Shown in pieces: positions 9,353 to 16,713 of a DNA stretch of 19,523 nucleotides. The position numbers and the translations under genes were made by a program. The DNA comes from Roseovarius sp. UBA6167 (GTDB lineage Bacteria > Pseudomonadota > Alphaproteobacteria > Rhodobacterales > Rhodobacteraceae), in contig DIUD01000028.1 of the NCBI GenBank assembly GCA_002428225.1, forward strand, positions 1 to 19,523, in the 5' to 3' direction. Each line of letters opens with the position of its first letter. The first letter of the stretch is position 1. The notes under the pieces were generated by a model. The model worked only from the letters and a program-made list of their open reading frames with translations. It was not told the DNA's origin and made no database searches.

Positions 9353-9380
9353 GCGGCCCCGGTCATGCGGCCCCGGTCAT
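9353..9380. repeat. Tandem 14-bp direct repeat
   Basis: GCGGCCCCGGTCAT occurs twice in immediate succession (9353-9366 and 9367-9380), between the tRNA-Thr 3' end and the prpE start. It has no recognised function and could be replication slippage. Confidence 0.8.
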
Positions 9381-9399
9381 CTTGCCCGATCTCGAGGCA

Positions 9400-9475
9400 T
9401 GGTGCCGCGTGAGGGAATCGAACCCCCGACCTTCGCTTTACAAGAGCGCTGCTCTACCAGCTGAGCTAACGCGGC
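9400..9475 (-). tRNA. tRNA-Thr (UGU anticodon)
   Basis: A 76-nt cloverleaf is read on the minus strand from GCCGCGT at 9475 to an encoded CCA at 9402-9400. The acceptor stem GCCGCGT/ACGCGGC is perfect. The D-arm is GCTCAGCTGGTAGAGC, the anticodon loop CTTGTAA gives anticodon TGT, and the T-arm is GGGGGTTCGATTCCC. The outermost anticodon-stem pair appears mismatched (G-A). It is divergent from the hypothetical gene on its right. Confidence 0.95.
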
Positions 9476-9539
9476 ACCGTGAGCGGCTGAATAATCGCAA
9501 TCGCGCGGGCGGGCAAGCGCCCCGCGCTGCCGATTGCGG

Positions 9540-9567
9540 TTTTCCTGACCTGAAAACGCCTTATAAT
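9540..9567 (+). promoter_or_regulatory. Candidate promoter with consensus -10 box
   Basis: A perfect TATAAT lies at 9562-9567, unusual in this GC-rich sequence, in the gap between divergent tRNA-Thr and the hypothetical gene. A poor -35 (TTTTCC at 9540-9545, 16-nt spacing) precedes it. An in-frame ATG at 9566 overlaps the box, which argues that translation starts downstream, at 9602. Confidence 0.4.
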
Positions 9568-9601
9568 GGCCGGACACAAGCCGGAAGAGGCACTGACAGG
9601 C

Positions 9602-10477
9602 ATGAAGGTCGTCATCCATGCAGGCGCGCATATGACCGACGAGGACAGGCTCGTGAGCTGTCTGCGCGACAGTTGCGCGACCCTGGCCCGGCTTGGCACC
9701 CATGTGCCCAATCCCGAGAACTATCGGCGCCTCATCCGTGACATCTTCCAGACCGCGCAGGTCGCCGGCCTGTCCGACACGGCACGCGCCAGCATTCTTG
9801 ACGCAACCCGGACGGATGGGGCGACACGGCGTCTTGTCCTGTCCAACCAGGGGTTTTTCGGCACCCCCAAGATGACCGTCGGCAGCGGACGATTCTACGC
9901 CGCCGCGGATGCGCGGCTGGCGCAATTGCGCCAGGTATTCGCCCCGGACGAGATCAGCCTTTTCCTGGCACTGCGCAACCCGGCGACATTTCTGCCCGCG
10001 CTTGTGCCCGACACGCCCTTTGCCGGCGTGGCCGATCTTTTGCGCGGCGATGACCCGGTGGCGCTGCGCTGGTCCGAACTTGTCGCCCGGCTGCGCGCGA
10101 ACTTTCCCGATGTGGCGCTTACCGTCTGGTGCAACGAGGATACGCCGCTGATCTGGTCGCAGATCCTGCACGCGATGGCGGGGGTCGATCCCGAGGTGCC
10201 GCTGGAGGGCGAGTTCGCGCTTCTCCCCGAAATCATGACCAGGCAGGGGCTTGACCGCTTTCACGCCTTTCTCGAAAGCCGCCCCGCCCTCACCGAGGCG
10301 GAAAAACGCCGCGTCGTGGCGGCCTTTCTCGACAAGTTCGCCGATGAGGCCGCCATCGAGGAGGAACTTGACGTGCCGGGCTGGGATGCCGCGTTCGTGG
10401 ACCGCCTTACCGCGCTTTATGACGCGGATGTGGCGGCCATCGCGGGGATCGAGGGCGTGACCCTGATCGCCCCCTGA
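9602..10477 (+). CDS. Conserved hypothetical protein, sulfotransferase-like features
   Basis: 291-residue cytoplasmic-looking protein without a signal peptide or membrane segment. I recognise the general type as a Rhodobacterales hypothetical but know no experimental function. Two segments resemble the PAPS-binding parts of sulfotransferases: an N-terminal strand-loop KVVIHAGAHMTDEDRL (2-17), comparable to HIGxxKTGTT, and LFLALRNPATF (120-130), comparable to the 3'-phosphate site. The usual Lys/Thr residues of the loop are replaced (MTDED), so catalysis would be doubtful. The rest is acidic and helical. The start is uncertain: ATG 9602 (GGAAGAGG about 11 nt upstream) is preferred because an alternative ATG at 9566 lies inside a TATAAT box. 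The gene precedes hisF by 161 bp. The coding call is firm; the fold is inference. Confidence 0.85.
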   Translation: MKVVIHAGAHMTDEDRLVSCLRDSCATLARLGTHVPNPENYRRLIRDIFQTAQVAGLSDTARASILDATRTDGATRRLVLSNQGFFGTPKMTVGSGRFYAAADARLAQLRQVFAPDEISLFLALRNPATFLPALVPDTPFAGVADLLRGDDPVALRWSELVARLRANFPDVALTVWCNEDTPLIWSQILHAMAGVDPEVPLEGEFALLPEIMTRQGLDRFHAFLESRPALTEAEKRRVVAAFLDKFADEAAIEEELDVPGWDAAFVDRLTALYDADVAAIAGIEGVTLIAP

Positions 10478-10490
10478 GGCGCGCGCGGAG

Positions 10491-10523
10491 CCGGCCGCCG
10501 ACCGCAGTGTGACCGCCGGCCGG
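10491..10523. terminator. Possible terminator hairpin after the hypothetical gene
   Basis: Inverted repeat CCGGCCG (10491-10497) and CGGCCGG (10517-10523) with a 19-nt loop that could pair further, 13 bp past the stop codon. No T-run follows directly (CCTCCTTTC), so this is only a candidate. Confidence 0.35.
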
Positions 10524-10638
10524 AGCCTCCTTTCGGAAATTCCACAGGATGCTGTGTGCGAATCTGTCGCCTGGCCTCTGGCATCGGGGGGGAATTGCTC
10601 ATAGAAACCGTGACACCATCACCTGGCCCGGAGCACCC

Positions 10639-11403
10639 ATGCTCAAGACCCGCATCATTCCCTGCCTCGACGTGGCCGACGGGCGCGTGGTCAAGGGCGT
10701 GAATTTCGTAGATCTGCGCGACGCGGGCGACCCGGTCGATGCCGCGCGCGCCTATGATGCGGCCGGAGCGGACGAGTTGTGTTTCCTCGACATCCACGCC
10801 ACGCATGAGAATCGCGGCACCATGTTCGACGTGGTGCGCCGCACCGCCGAAGCCTGCTTCGTTCCGCTGACCGTGGGCGGGGGGGTGCGCACGCCGCAGG
10901 ACGTGCGCGCGCTCCTGTTGGCGGGGGCCGACAAGGTGAGCTTCAATTCCGCGGCGGTGGCCGACCCCGACGTGGTCGCGCGCGCCGCCGACCGCTTTGG
11001 CAGCCAGTGCATCGTGGTGGCCATCGACGCCAGGAGCACCACCCCCGGCAAATGGGAGATCTTCACCCATGGCGGGCGCAAACCCACCGGCATCGACGCG
11101 GTGGAATTTGCGCGCCTCGTGGCGGCGAAAGGCGCGGGCGAGATCCTGCTCACCTCGATGGACCGCGACGGCACCAGGGCGGGCTTCAACATTCCCCTCA
11201 CCCGCGCGATTGCCGATGCGGTGGATATCCCCGTGATCGCCTCGGGCGGCGTCGGCACGCTCGATCACCTGGTGGAGGGGGTGACCGAGGGGCACGCCTC
11301 GGCGGTGCTCGCCGCCTCGATCTTTCATTTCGGCACCTATACCATCGCCGAGGCCAAGGCGCATATGGCCGCCGCCGGCATCCCAGTGAGGCTTGCGCGA
11401 TGA
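10639..11403 (+). CDS. hisF: Imidazole glycerol phosphate synthase, cyclase subunit
   Basis: 254-residue (beta/alpha)8 barrel that, with the HisH glutaminase, turns PRFAR and ammonia into imidazole glycerol phosphate and AICAR in histidine synthesis. It opens with the invariant MLKTRIIPCLDVADGRVVKG. The two catalytic acids are Asp11 (CLDV) and Asp130 (VVAIDAR). The phosphate-binding loops VGGGVR and ASGGVG are both present, and the length is standard. The ATG at 10639 has CCGGAG 6 nt upstream. The stop overlaps the hisE start by 4 bp (ATGA). hisH and hisA, which usually stand just before hisF in this group, are not upstream here; a hypothetical gene and a tRNA are. Confidence 0.97.
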   Translation: MLKTRIIPCLDVADGRVVKGVNFVDLRDAGDPVDAARAYDAAGADELCFLDIHATHENRGTMFDVVRRTAEACFVPLTVGGGVRTPQDVRALLLAGADKVSFNSAAVADPDVVARAADRFGSQCIVVAIDARSTTPGKWEIFTHGGRKPTGIDAVEFARLVAAKGAGEILLTSMDRDGTRAGFNIPLTRAIADAVDIPVIASGGVGTLDHLVEGVTEGHASAVLAASIFHFGTYTIAEAKAHMAAAGIPVRLAR

Positions 11404-11714
11404 CGCTTGACGATCTTGCCCGCACCATCGCCCTGCGCGCCAGCGCCGACCCCGAAACGAGCTGGACCGCCAGGCTCCTGGCGAAAGGCCCCGAGAAATG
11501 CGCCGAGAAATTCGGCGAAGAGGCCGTCGAGGCCATCATCGAGGCGGTCAAGGGCGACCGGGACCGCCTCGTATCCGAGGCGGCGGATGTGCTGTTTCAC
11601 CTGCTGGTGATGCTGCAATCGCGCGGCGTGGCGCTGGATGATGTCATGGCCGAGCTTGCCCGCCGGCAAGCTGTCTCGGGCCTGTCCGAAAAAGCCTCCC
11701 GTTGCAAAGAGTAA
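11400..11714 (+). CDS. hisE: Phosphoribosyl-ATP pyrophosphatase
   Basis: 104-residue enzyme of the second step of histidine synthesis, hydrolysing phosphoribosyl-ATP to phosphoribosyl-AMP and pyrophosphate. It is an all-alpha MazG-like protein. The metal-binding acidic pattern is clear in KFGEEAVEAIIEA and in SEAADVLFHLLVML. The preceding KGPEKCAEK region and the full length are typical. The ATG at 11400 overlaps the hisF TGA (ATGA), so the start is well fixed and translational coupling is likely. HisI is not fused to it, as expected for alphaproteobacteria. The Dabb gene follows after 4 bp. Confidence 0.96.
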   Translation: MTLDDLARTIALRASADPETSWTARLLAKGPEKCAEKFGEEAVEAIIEAVKGDRDRLVSEAADVLFHLLVMLQSRGVALDDVMAELARRQAVSGLSEKASRCKE

Positions 11715-11718
11715 GCCG

Positions 11719-12009
11719 ATGATCCGCCATGTCGTGTTCTTTTCCGCCGCCAACCCCGACGATGTCGAGCGCATCCGCGAGGGGCTGATGATGCTGGCGC
11801 AGATCCCCCATGCCCGCCATTTCGAGGTCGGCCGCAACCTGCAAAGCGATCCCATCGCGGGCGCGCGGGTCGATCTGGTGGTCTATGCCGAATTCGAGGA
11901 CGAGGCCGCGCTTGCCGCCTACAAGGCGCACCCGGTCTATGACCAGTGCACCGCCCGCGTGCGGCCCTTGCGCGACTTGCGCATCGCCGCCGATTTCACG
12001 GCTGGCTGA
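11719..12009 (+). CDS. Dabb (stress-response A/B barrel) domain protein
   Basis: 96-residue protein made of one dimeric alpha/beta-barrel (Dabb, PF07876-type) domain. The family signs are the opening MIRHVVFF, the central GRNLQSDP region, VDLVVYAEFEDEAALAAYKAHPVY with the conserved HP, and the closing strand RDLRIAADF. Family members are small homodimers, some stress-induced in plants, some catalysing cyclisations; the bacterial role is generally unknown. It begins 4 bp after hisE and is presumably co-transcribed with it. A Dabb gene downstream of hisE does not imply a histidine role. Its last 14 bp overlap the end of the convergent amidase gene. Confidence 0.87.
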   Translation: MIRHVVFFSAANPDDVERIREGLMMLAQIPHARHFEVGRNLQSDPIAGARVDLVVYAEFEDEAALAAYKAHPVYDQCTARVRPLRDLRIAADFTAG

Positions 12010-13330
12010 GCACCGCCTCGACTGCTGCGGCTACCCGCAGCAGCCGCTCTTCCTGGAACGGCTTGCCGCAGAGCATGAGGCCGCAGGAGGGCACGCCCGT
12101 GGGCAGCGTCATGGCGCATAGCCCCATCAGGTTGCCCACGCGCGTGTTGCGCAGCGTGAGCAGGTTCTCGGTTACATAATAGTCCGGGTCGCGTATCAGC
12201 CGGGCGCGATCCGGCGGCAGGTTGGGGGCAGCGGGCATCAGCACCGCGTCATAGCCTGCCATCCGTGCGTGCCATTGCCGGCGCAGATATTCGAGTTGCT
12301 GCCAGGCGGCCACATAATCGGCGGCGGAAATGTCGCGCCCGGCCCGGAACCGGTCCAGGATCGGCGCGAACATCTTCTCGGGCGCGGCCTCGATCACGTC
12401 GCGCCAGAGGCCATAGGCCTCGCCGGTGAACAGCGCAGGCGCAAGCGGCATCGCCTCGGCCACTTCTGGCGCGGCGATTTCCTCGATCACGGCCCCGGCG
12501 GCGCGCAGGCGGGCGATGGCCCCGGCATGGCCGGCCTCGGGGGTCTCGCGCAGATCGTCGAGCACGGTGGTGGTGAGCGCGGCCAGCCGCAGCCCCGCGA
12601 TTGCCACGCCGCGCAGATCGGCGGGCTTGCCGCCTTCGAGCGCGGCGAGCATCAGGGCCGCATCCTCGACCGAACGCGCCAGCGGACCGACCGAATCGAA
12701 TTTCAGGCAAAGCGGCACCACCCCGTCGAGCGAAAGCCGCCCGGCCGTGGTCTTCAGCCCCACCAGGTCGTTCCACGCCGCCGGGACGCGCACCGAACCG
12801 CCCGTGTCCGACCCGATCGCGCAGGCGGCAAGGCCGAAGGCCACGCTCGCCGCCGCGCCGGAGGAGGAGCCACCCGGCACGGCATCCGCATCGTTCAGAC
12901 AGGGCGGGGTGGCGGTGATCGGGTTGAGGCCAAGGCCGGAAAAGGCCAATTCGCTCATATGGGTCTTGCCGAGGCAGACCAGCCCCGCAGCCGTCGCATT
13001 GCGCAGCACTTCGGCGTCGCGCGCCGGCACGCGGCCCCTGAGCAGTGCCGACCCCGCCTCGGTCGCCACGCCCGCGCTGTCGAAGAGGTCTTTCCAGCTT
13101 ATCGGCACGCCATCGAGCGGGCCGCGCCGCTGGCCCGCCTTCGCGCGCGCGGCCGCCGCCGCCGCCTCGGCGCGGGCGCGATCCTCGGTCACGGCGCTGT
13201 AGATCGCGTCGCGCAGCGGATGCGCCCCGATCGCCGCGAGGTAGGTGTCGGTCAGCGCCTCCGCGTCGATCTCGCCGCTTTCGATCCCGCGTCCCAGATC
13301 GGCGGCGCTCATGGTTAGCCAGTCCTTCAT
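11996..13330 (-). CDS. Amidase-signature family hydrolase
   Basis: 444-residue amidase. The Ser-cisSer-Lys triad of the amidase signature family is complete: Lys80 (PISWKDLFD), cis-Ser155 (PGGSSSGAA) and nucleophile Ser179 (GSDTGGSVRVPA). These enzymes hydrolyse amide bonds of small carboxamides, carbamates or, as GatA, supply ammonia for Gln-tRNA formation. GatA is unlikely because no gatB or gatC is adjacent and the C-terminal half differs; substrate cannot be inferred. I chose ATG 13330 because GGAGG lies 6 nt upstream and the N-terminus then matches the family; longer upstream extension is low-complexity. It ends overlapping the convergent Dabb gene by 14 bp and starts about 80 bp from the divergent ubiH-like gene. 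Confidence 0.9.
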   Translation of the reverse strand: MKDWLTMSAADLGRGIESGEIDAEALTDTYLAAIGAHPLRDAIYSAVTEDRARAEAAAAAARAKAGQRRGPLDGVPISWKDLFDSAGVATEAGSALLRGRVPARDAEVLRNATAAGLVCLGKTHMSELAFSGLGLNPITATPPCLNDADAVPGGSSSGAAASVAFGLAACAIGSDTGGSVRVPAAWNDLVGLKTTAGRLSLDGVVPLCLKFDSVGPLARSVEDAALMLAALEGGKPADLRGVAIAGLRLAALTTTVLDDLRETPEAGHAGAIARLRAAGAVIEEIAAPEVAEAMPLAPALFTGEAYGLWRDVIEAAPEKMFAPILDRFRAGRDISAADYVAAWQQLEYLRRQWHARMAGYDAVLMPAAPNLPPDRARLIRDPDYYVTENLLTLRNTRVGNLMGLCAMTLPTGVPSCGLMLCGKPFQEERLLRVAAAVEAVLSQP

Positions 13331-13409
13331 TCGCGTCCTCCGCCTTGCCCCTTTGCTAGCGGCACGACGGCGCATGGACAATCCCGCGCGCGCGCACATA
13401 TTGAGGGGC

Positions 13410-14627
13410 ATGGACAAGACCAGCGACCTTCTGATCGTCGGCGGCGGGCTGAACGGCCCGGCACTGGCGCTTGCGGCCGCGCAAGCGGGGCTGACAAGCA
13501 TTGTCATCGACGCGCTGCCCGCGCCCGCCCGCGCGGCCGAGGATTTCGACGGGCGCGCCTACGCGCTGGCGCTGTCGTCGGTGCGGCTGTTGCGCAACCT
13601 TGGCGTCTGGGGCCGGGTGGCGGATCACGCGCAGCCGATGCTGGAAATCAAGGTTTCCGACGGGCGCGCGGGCGAGGGGCCGGCGCCGTTCTTTCTGCAT
13701 TTCGACCATGCCGAGATCGAGGAAGGCCCGATGGGCCACATGCTCGAGGACCGCTTCCTGCGCCGCGCGCTGATCGCGGCGATGGACGAGGCCCCCGCCA
13801 TCACGCAGCTTTCGGGCGAAGAGGTGGTGGCGCAGGAGGTGGACCCGCGGGGGGTGACGCTCTCTCTTGCCTCGGGCAGGGTGCTTGCGGGGCGGGTTCT
13901 GATCGGCGCGGACGGGCGCGGCTCGGGCACGGCGCGGCGGGCGGGGATCGGGCGCACCGGCTGGGGCTATGGCCAGACCGCGCTGGTCGCCGCCATCGAG
14001 CACGCGTTGCCCCACCACGGCATCGCGCATCAGTTCTTCATGCCCCCCGGCCCGCTCGCCATCCTGCCGCTGCCGGGCAATGTCAGCTCCATCGTCTGGA
14101 GCGAGACCGACGAGACCGCCGCGCGCTTTGCCGCGCTGCCTGATGACGCCTTCATGGAGGTGCTGCGCCCGCGTTTCGGGGATTTTCTCGGTGACATATC
14201 GCTGCGCGGCAAGCGTTTTACCTATCCACTCAACCTCACCGTCGCCAACAGCTTTGTCGCCGAACGGCTGGCGCTGATCGGGGACGCGGCGCACGGCATG
14301 CATCCCATTGCCGGACAGGGCCTCAATGCCGGGCTGCGCGATGTGGCGGCACTGGCGCAGGTGCTGGACGAGGCGCGGCGGCGCGGCGAAGAGATCGGGG
14401 CAAGCGACGTGCTGGCGCGTTATCAGGAATGGCGGCGCTTTGACACGGCCACGCTGGCGCTGGCCACGGACCTGACAAACCGGCTTTTTTCCAACGACAA
14501 TCCGCTTTTGCGCGCGGCGCGTGACCTGGGGCTGGGGGCGATTTCGCGCCTGCCCGCGCTGCGCCGCAGCTTCATCCGCGAGGCGGCGGGGCTGACCGGC
14601 GAATTGCCCGCGCTGATGAAGGGCTGA
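13410..14627 (+). CDS. UbiH/UbiF/COQ6-family FAD-dependent hydroxylase
   Basis: 405-residue flavoprotein monooxygenase likely to hydroxylate the aromatic ring of a ubiquinone precursor. The FAD dinucleotide motif is GGGLNG (11-16), an internal GADGRGS motif (166-172) contacts flavin and NAD(P)H, and the UbiH-family signature GDAAHGMHPIAGQGLNAGLR spans 291-310. The length is typical. Alphaproteobacteria use varied sets of such hydroxylases (UbiH, UbiL, UbiM) acting on different ring carbons, so I do not assign the position or a symbol. The start ATG at 13410 follows TTGAGGGG; an earlier ATG at 13374 gives a tail not seen in relatives. It is divergent from the amidase; the lol genes follow after 90 bp. 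Confidence 0.92.
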   Translation: MDKTSDLLIVGGGLNGPALALAAAQAGLTSIVIDALPAPARAAEDFDGRAYALALSSVRLLRNLGVWGRVADHAQPMLEIKVSDGRAGEGPAPFFLHFDHAEIEEGPMGHMLEDRFLRRALIAAMDEAPAITQLSGEEVVAQEVDPRGVTLSLASGRVLAGRVLIGADGRGSGTARRAGIGRTGWGYGQTALVAAIEHALPHHGIAHQFFMPPGPLAILPLPGNVSSIVWSETDETAARFAALPDDAFMEVLRPRFGDFLGDISLRGKRFTYPLNLTVANSFVAERLALIGDAAHGMHPIAGQGLNAGLRDVAALAQVLDEARRRGEEIGASDVLARYQEWRRFDTATLALATDLTNRLFSNDNPLLRAARDLGLGAISRLPALRRSFIREAAGLTGELPALMKG

Positions 14628-14717
14628 GCACCGCCCCCGATACCCCCCCTGACGCTGCGCCTTGACGCCACGGGGCGAAATGCCCACTGTCTGCGCGATC
14701 TGCCCCGAGGAGCCGTG

Positions 14718-16007
14718 ATGGCCGCAACACCTCCCCCTTTTGCCCCGTTCGAGTGGATGATCGCCTGGCGCTATCTGCGCGCCCGCCGCGCCGAGGGCGG
14801 CGTGAGCGTGATGACCTGGATCAGCCTCGTGGGGATCACGCTGGCGGTTTTCGCGCTGATTGCCACGCTCTCGGTGCGCTCGGGCTTTCGCGCCGAGTTC
14901 GTCGATACGATCCTGGGCGCCAATGCCCATGCCACGGTTTACCATGCCGGGCAGGCCGATGCCGCGACCGGGCGGAGCGACCGGACCATCGCCGATTATG
15001 AGGCCATGGCCGAGCGGCTGCGCGCGGTCGAGGGCGTCACGCGGGCGGCCCCGCTCGTCAAGGGGCAGGTCATGGCCACGGCGAACGGGCGCAACGCGGG
15101 CGTGCAGGTGTTCGGGATCGCCTTCGAGGATCTTCTGACCATCCCGCGCGTGGCCGATCCCGAGACCGGACGCGGCGACATCGCGCGCTTCGACGAGGGG
15201 ATCGCCATCGGGTCGGGCGTGGCACAGGAACTGGGGCTATCGGTCGGCGACCGCATCCGCCTCATCTCGCCCGACGGGGTGCGCACGCCGCTTGGCACAA
15301 GCCCCCGGATCAACGCCTACGAGGTGGTCTATATCTTTTCCGCCGGGCGCTATGACATCGACCGGGTGCGCGTCTATCTGCCCTTTGCCGAGGCGCAGAG
15401 CTATTTCAACCGCGACGGGCGCGCCGACGAGATCGAGGTCATGGTGCGCGACCCCGAACGGGTGGAGGCGATGATCCCGGCCCTGTTGCGCGCGGGCGGC
15501 GACAGGGCGCTGGTCTGGACATGGCACGACGCGAGCGGCGCGTTCCTGCGGGCGCTGGAGGTCGAGGACAACGTGATGTTCGTGATCCTCTCGATCCTTG
15601 TGCTGATCGCCACGCTCAACATCACCTCGGGGCTGGTGATGCTGGTCAAGAACAAGGGCCGCGATATCGGCATCCTGCGCACCATGGGGCTGAGCGAGGG
15701 CTCGATCCTGCGGGTGTTCTTCATCTGCGGGGCCTTTACCGGCCTGATCGGCACGGCGGCGGGGGTCGTGCTGGGCTGTCTCTTTGCCCTCTATATCGAC
15801 CCGATCTTCGCTTTCGTGAACATGGTGATGGGCGGGCAGGTCTGGGATCCGTCGATCCGGGGCATCTATCATCTGCCGGCGAAATTGCAGGCGGGCGATG
15901 TGCTCACCGCCGTGGCGCTGTCGCTTGGCCTTAGCTTTGTGGTGACTCTTTTCCCGGCGCGGCGGGCGGCGCGGATGAACCCGGTGGAGGCGCTGCGCTA
16001 TGAGTGA
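14718..16007 (+). CDS. Lipoprotein-releasing ABC transporter permease (LolC/LolE family)
   Basis: 429-residue inner-membrane protein that, with LolD, extracts outer-membrane lipoproteins from the inner membrane and hands them to LolA. It has the MacB/FtsX layout: a short cytoplasmic N-terminus with EWMIAWRYLRAR, TM1 at about 33-53, a large periplasmic domain (about 55-280), then TM2 (about 285-309), TM3 (about 330-360) and TM4 (about 395-415), ending in the FtsX-type NPVEALRYE. Only one permease gene is present, as is usual outside gammaproteobacteria, where a single LolC/E-like (LolF) protein forms the homodimer. The start ATG at 14718 is preceded by GAGGAG; a GTG directly before it is an alternative. 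It overlaps lolD by 8 bp. Confidence 0.93.
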   Translation: MAATPPPFAPFEWMIAWRYLRARRAEGGVSVMTWISLVGITLAVFALIATLSVRSGFRAEFVDTILGANAHATVYHAGQADAATGRSDRTIADYEAMAERLRAVEGVTRAAPLVKGQVMATANGRNAGVQVFGIAFEDLLTIPRVADPETGRGDIARFDEGIAIGSGVAQELGLSVGDRIRLISPDGVRTPLGTSPRINAYEVVYIFSAGRYDIDRVRVYLPFAEAQSYFNRDGRADEIEVMVRDPERVEAMIPALLRAGGDRALVWTWHDASGAFLRALEVEDNVMFVILSILVLIATLNITSGLVMLVKNKGRDIGILRTMGLSEGSILRVFFICGAFTGLIGTAAGVVLGCLFALYIDPIFAFVNMVMGGQVWDPSIRGIYHLPAKLQAGDVLTAVALSLGLSFVVTLFPARRAARMNPVEALRYE

Positions 16008-16677
16008 GCCGATGCTGCGCCTCGCGGGTGTCGAGAAGGGCTACAACCGGGGCCGCGTGGGCGAAATCCGCGTGCTCCGGGGCGTGACCCTGGAGGTTCG
16101 GCGCGGCGAGATGGTCGCGCTTGTCGCCCCCTCGGGTGCCGGGAAATCGACGCTTCTGCATATCGCGGGACTGCTCGACAGCGCCGATGCGGGCACGGTC
16201 GGGATTGGCGGCAAGGACGTGACCGCCCTTGGCGAGCGGGCGCGCACGGTGGTGCGGCGGCGCGAGGTGGGCTTTGTCTATCAGTTCCACCACCTTCTGC
16301 CCGAGTTCACGGCGCTCGAAAACGTGGTGCTGCCGCAACTGGCCGATGGAGTCGCGCGCGCCGCGGCCGAGGCGCGCGCCGAGGCGCTGCTGGCCGAGGT
16401 GGGCGTGGCCGCGCGCGCGGACCACCGGCCCGCGGCCATGTCGGGGGGCGAGCAACAGCGCGTGGCCTTCTGCCGGGCGCTGGCGAACCGTCCGGGGCTG
16501 TTGCTGGCGGACGAGCCGACGGGCAATCTCGATCCCGGCACCGCCGATCGGGTGTTCGGGGCGCTGGAACGGCTGGTGCGCGGCGCGGGGCTGGCGGCGC
16601 TGATTGCCACGCACAACCTTGATCTGGCGGCGCGGATGGACCGGGTGGTGCGGCTCGATCAGGGGCGGGTGGTGTAG
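16000..16677 (+). CDS. lolD: Lipoprotein-releasing ABC transporter ATP-binding protein
   Basis: 225-residue ATPase that powers the Lol permease. The Walker A motif APSGAGKST (43-51) has Ala in place of the first Gly, as seen in related alphaproteobacterial LolD. The Q-loop is in YQFHHLLPEFTALENV, which is the LolD-typical sequence linking to the permease. The ABC signature is MSGGEQQRV and Walker B is LLLADEPTGNLD. The switch His is in ATHN. The length is normal. The ATG lies 8 bp inside the permease gene, which gives tight translational coupling. A perfect hairpin follows its stop. Confidence 0.95.
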   Translation: MSEPMLRLAGVEKGYNRGRVGEIRVLRGVTLEVRRGEMVALVAPSGAGKSTLLHIAGLLDSADAGTVGIGGKDVTALGERARTVVRRREVGFVYQFHHLLPEFTALENVVLPQLADGVARAAAEARAEALLAEVGVAARADHRPAAMSGGEQQRVAFCRALANRPGLLLADEPTGNLDPGTADRVFGALERLVRGAGLAALIATHNLDLAARMDRVVRLDQGRVV

Positions 16678-16707
16678 GGTCGCCGCCCCGGTGAGGGGGC
16701 GGCGACC
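16678..16707. terminator. Perfect 12-bp hairpin between convergent lolD and multicopper oxidase genes
   Basis: GGTCGCCGCCCC (16678-16689) pairs fully with GGGGCGGCGACC (16696-16707) around a 6-nt loop GGTGAG. It begins at the base after the lolD stop and ends 6 bp before the end of the oxidase gene. It probably ends transcription from both sides, although no T-run is present. Confidence 0.75.
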
Positions 16708-16713
16708 GGCTGC

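Noticed and set aside
12269..13318. Open frame antisense to the amidase
   Set aside because: It is a shadow frame: the amidase catalytic triad is intact on the other strand.
11996..13330. GatA of the Glu-tRNA amidotransferase
   Set aside because: There is no gatB or gatC beside it and the C-terminal half is unlike GatA; only the shared amidase signature matches.
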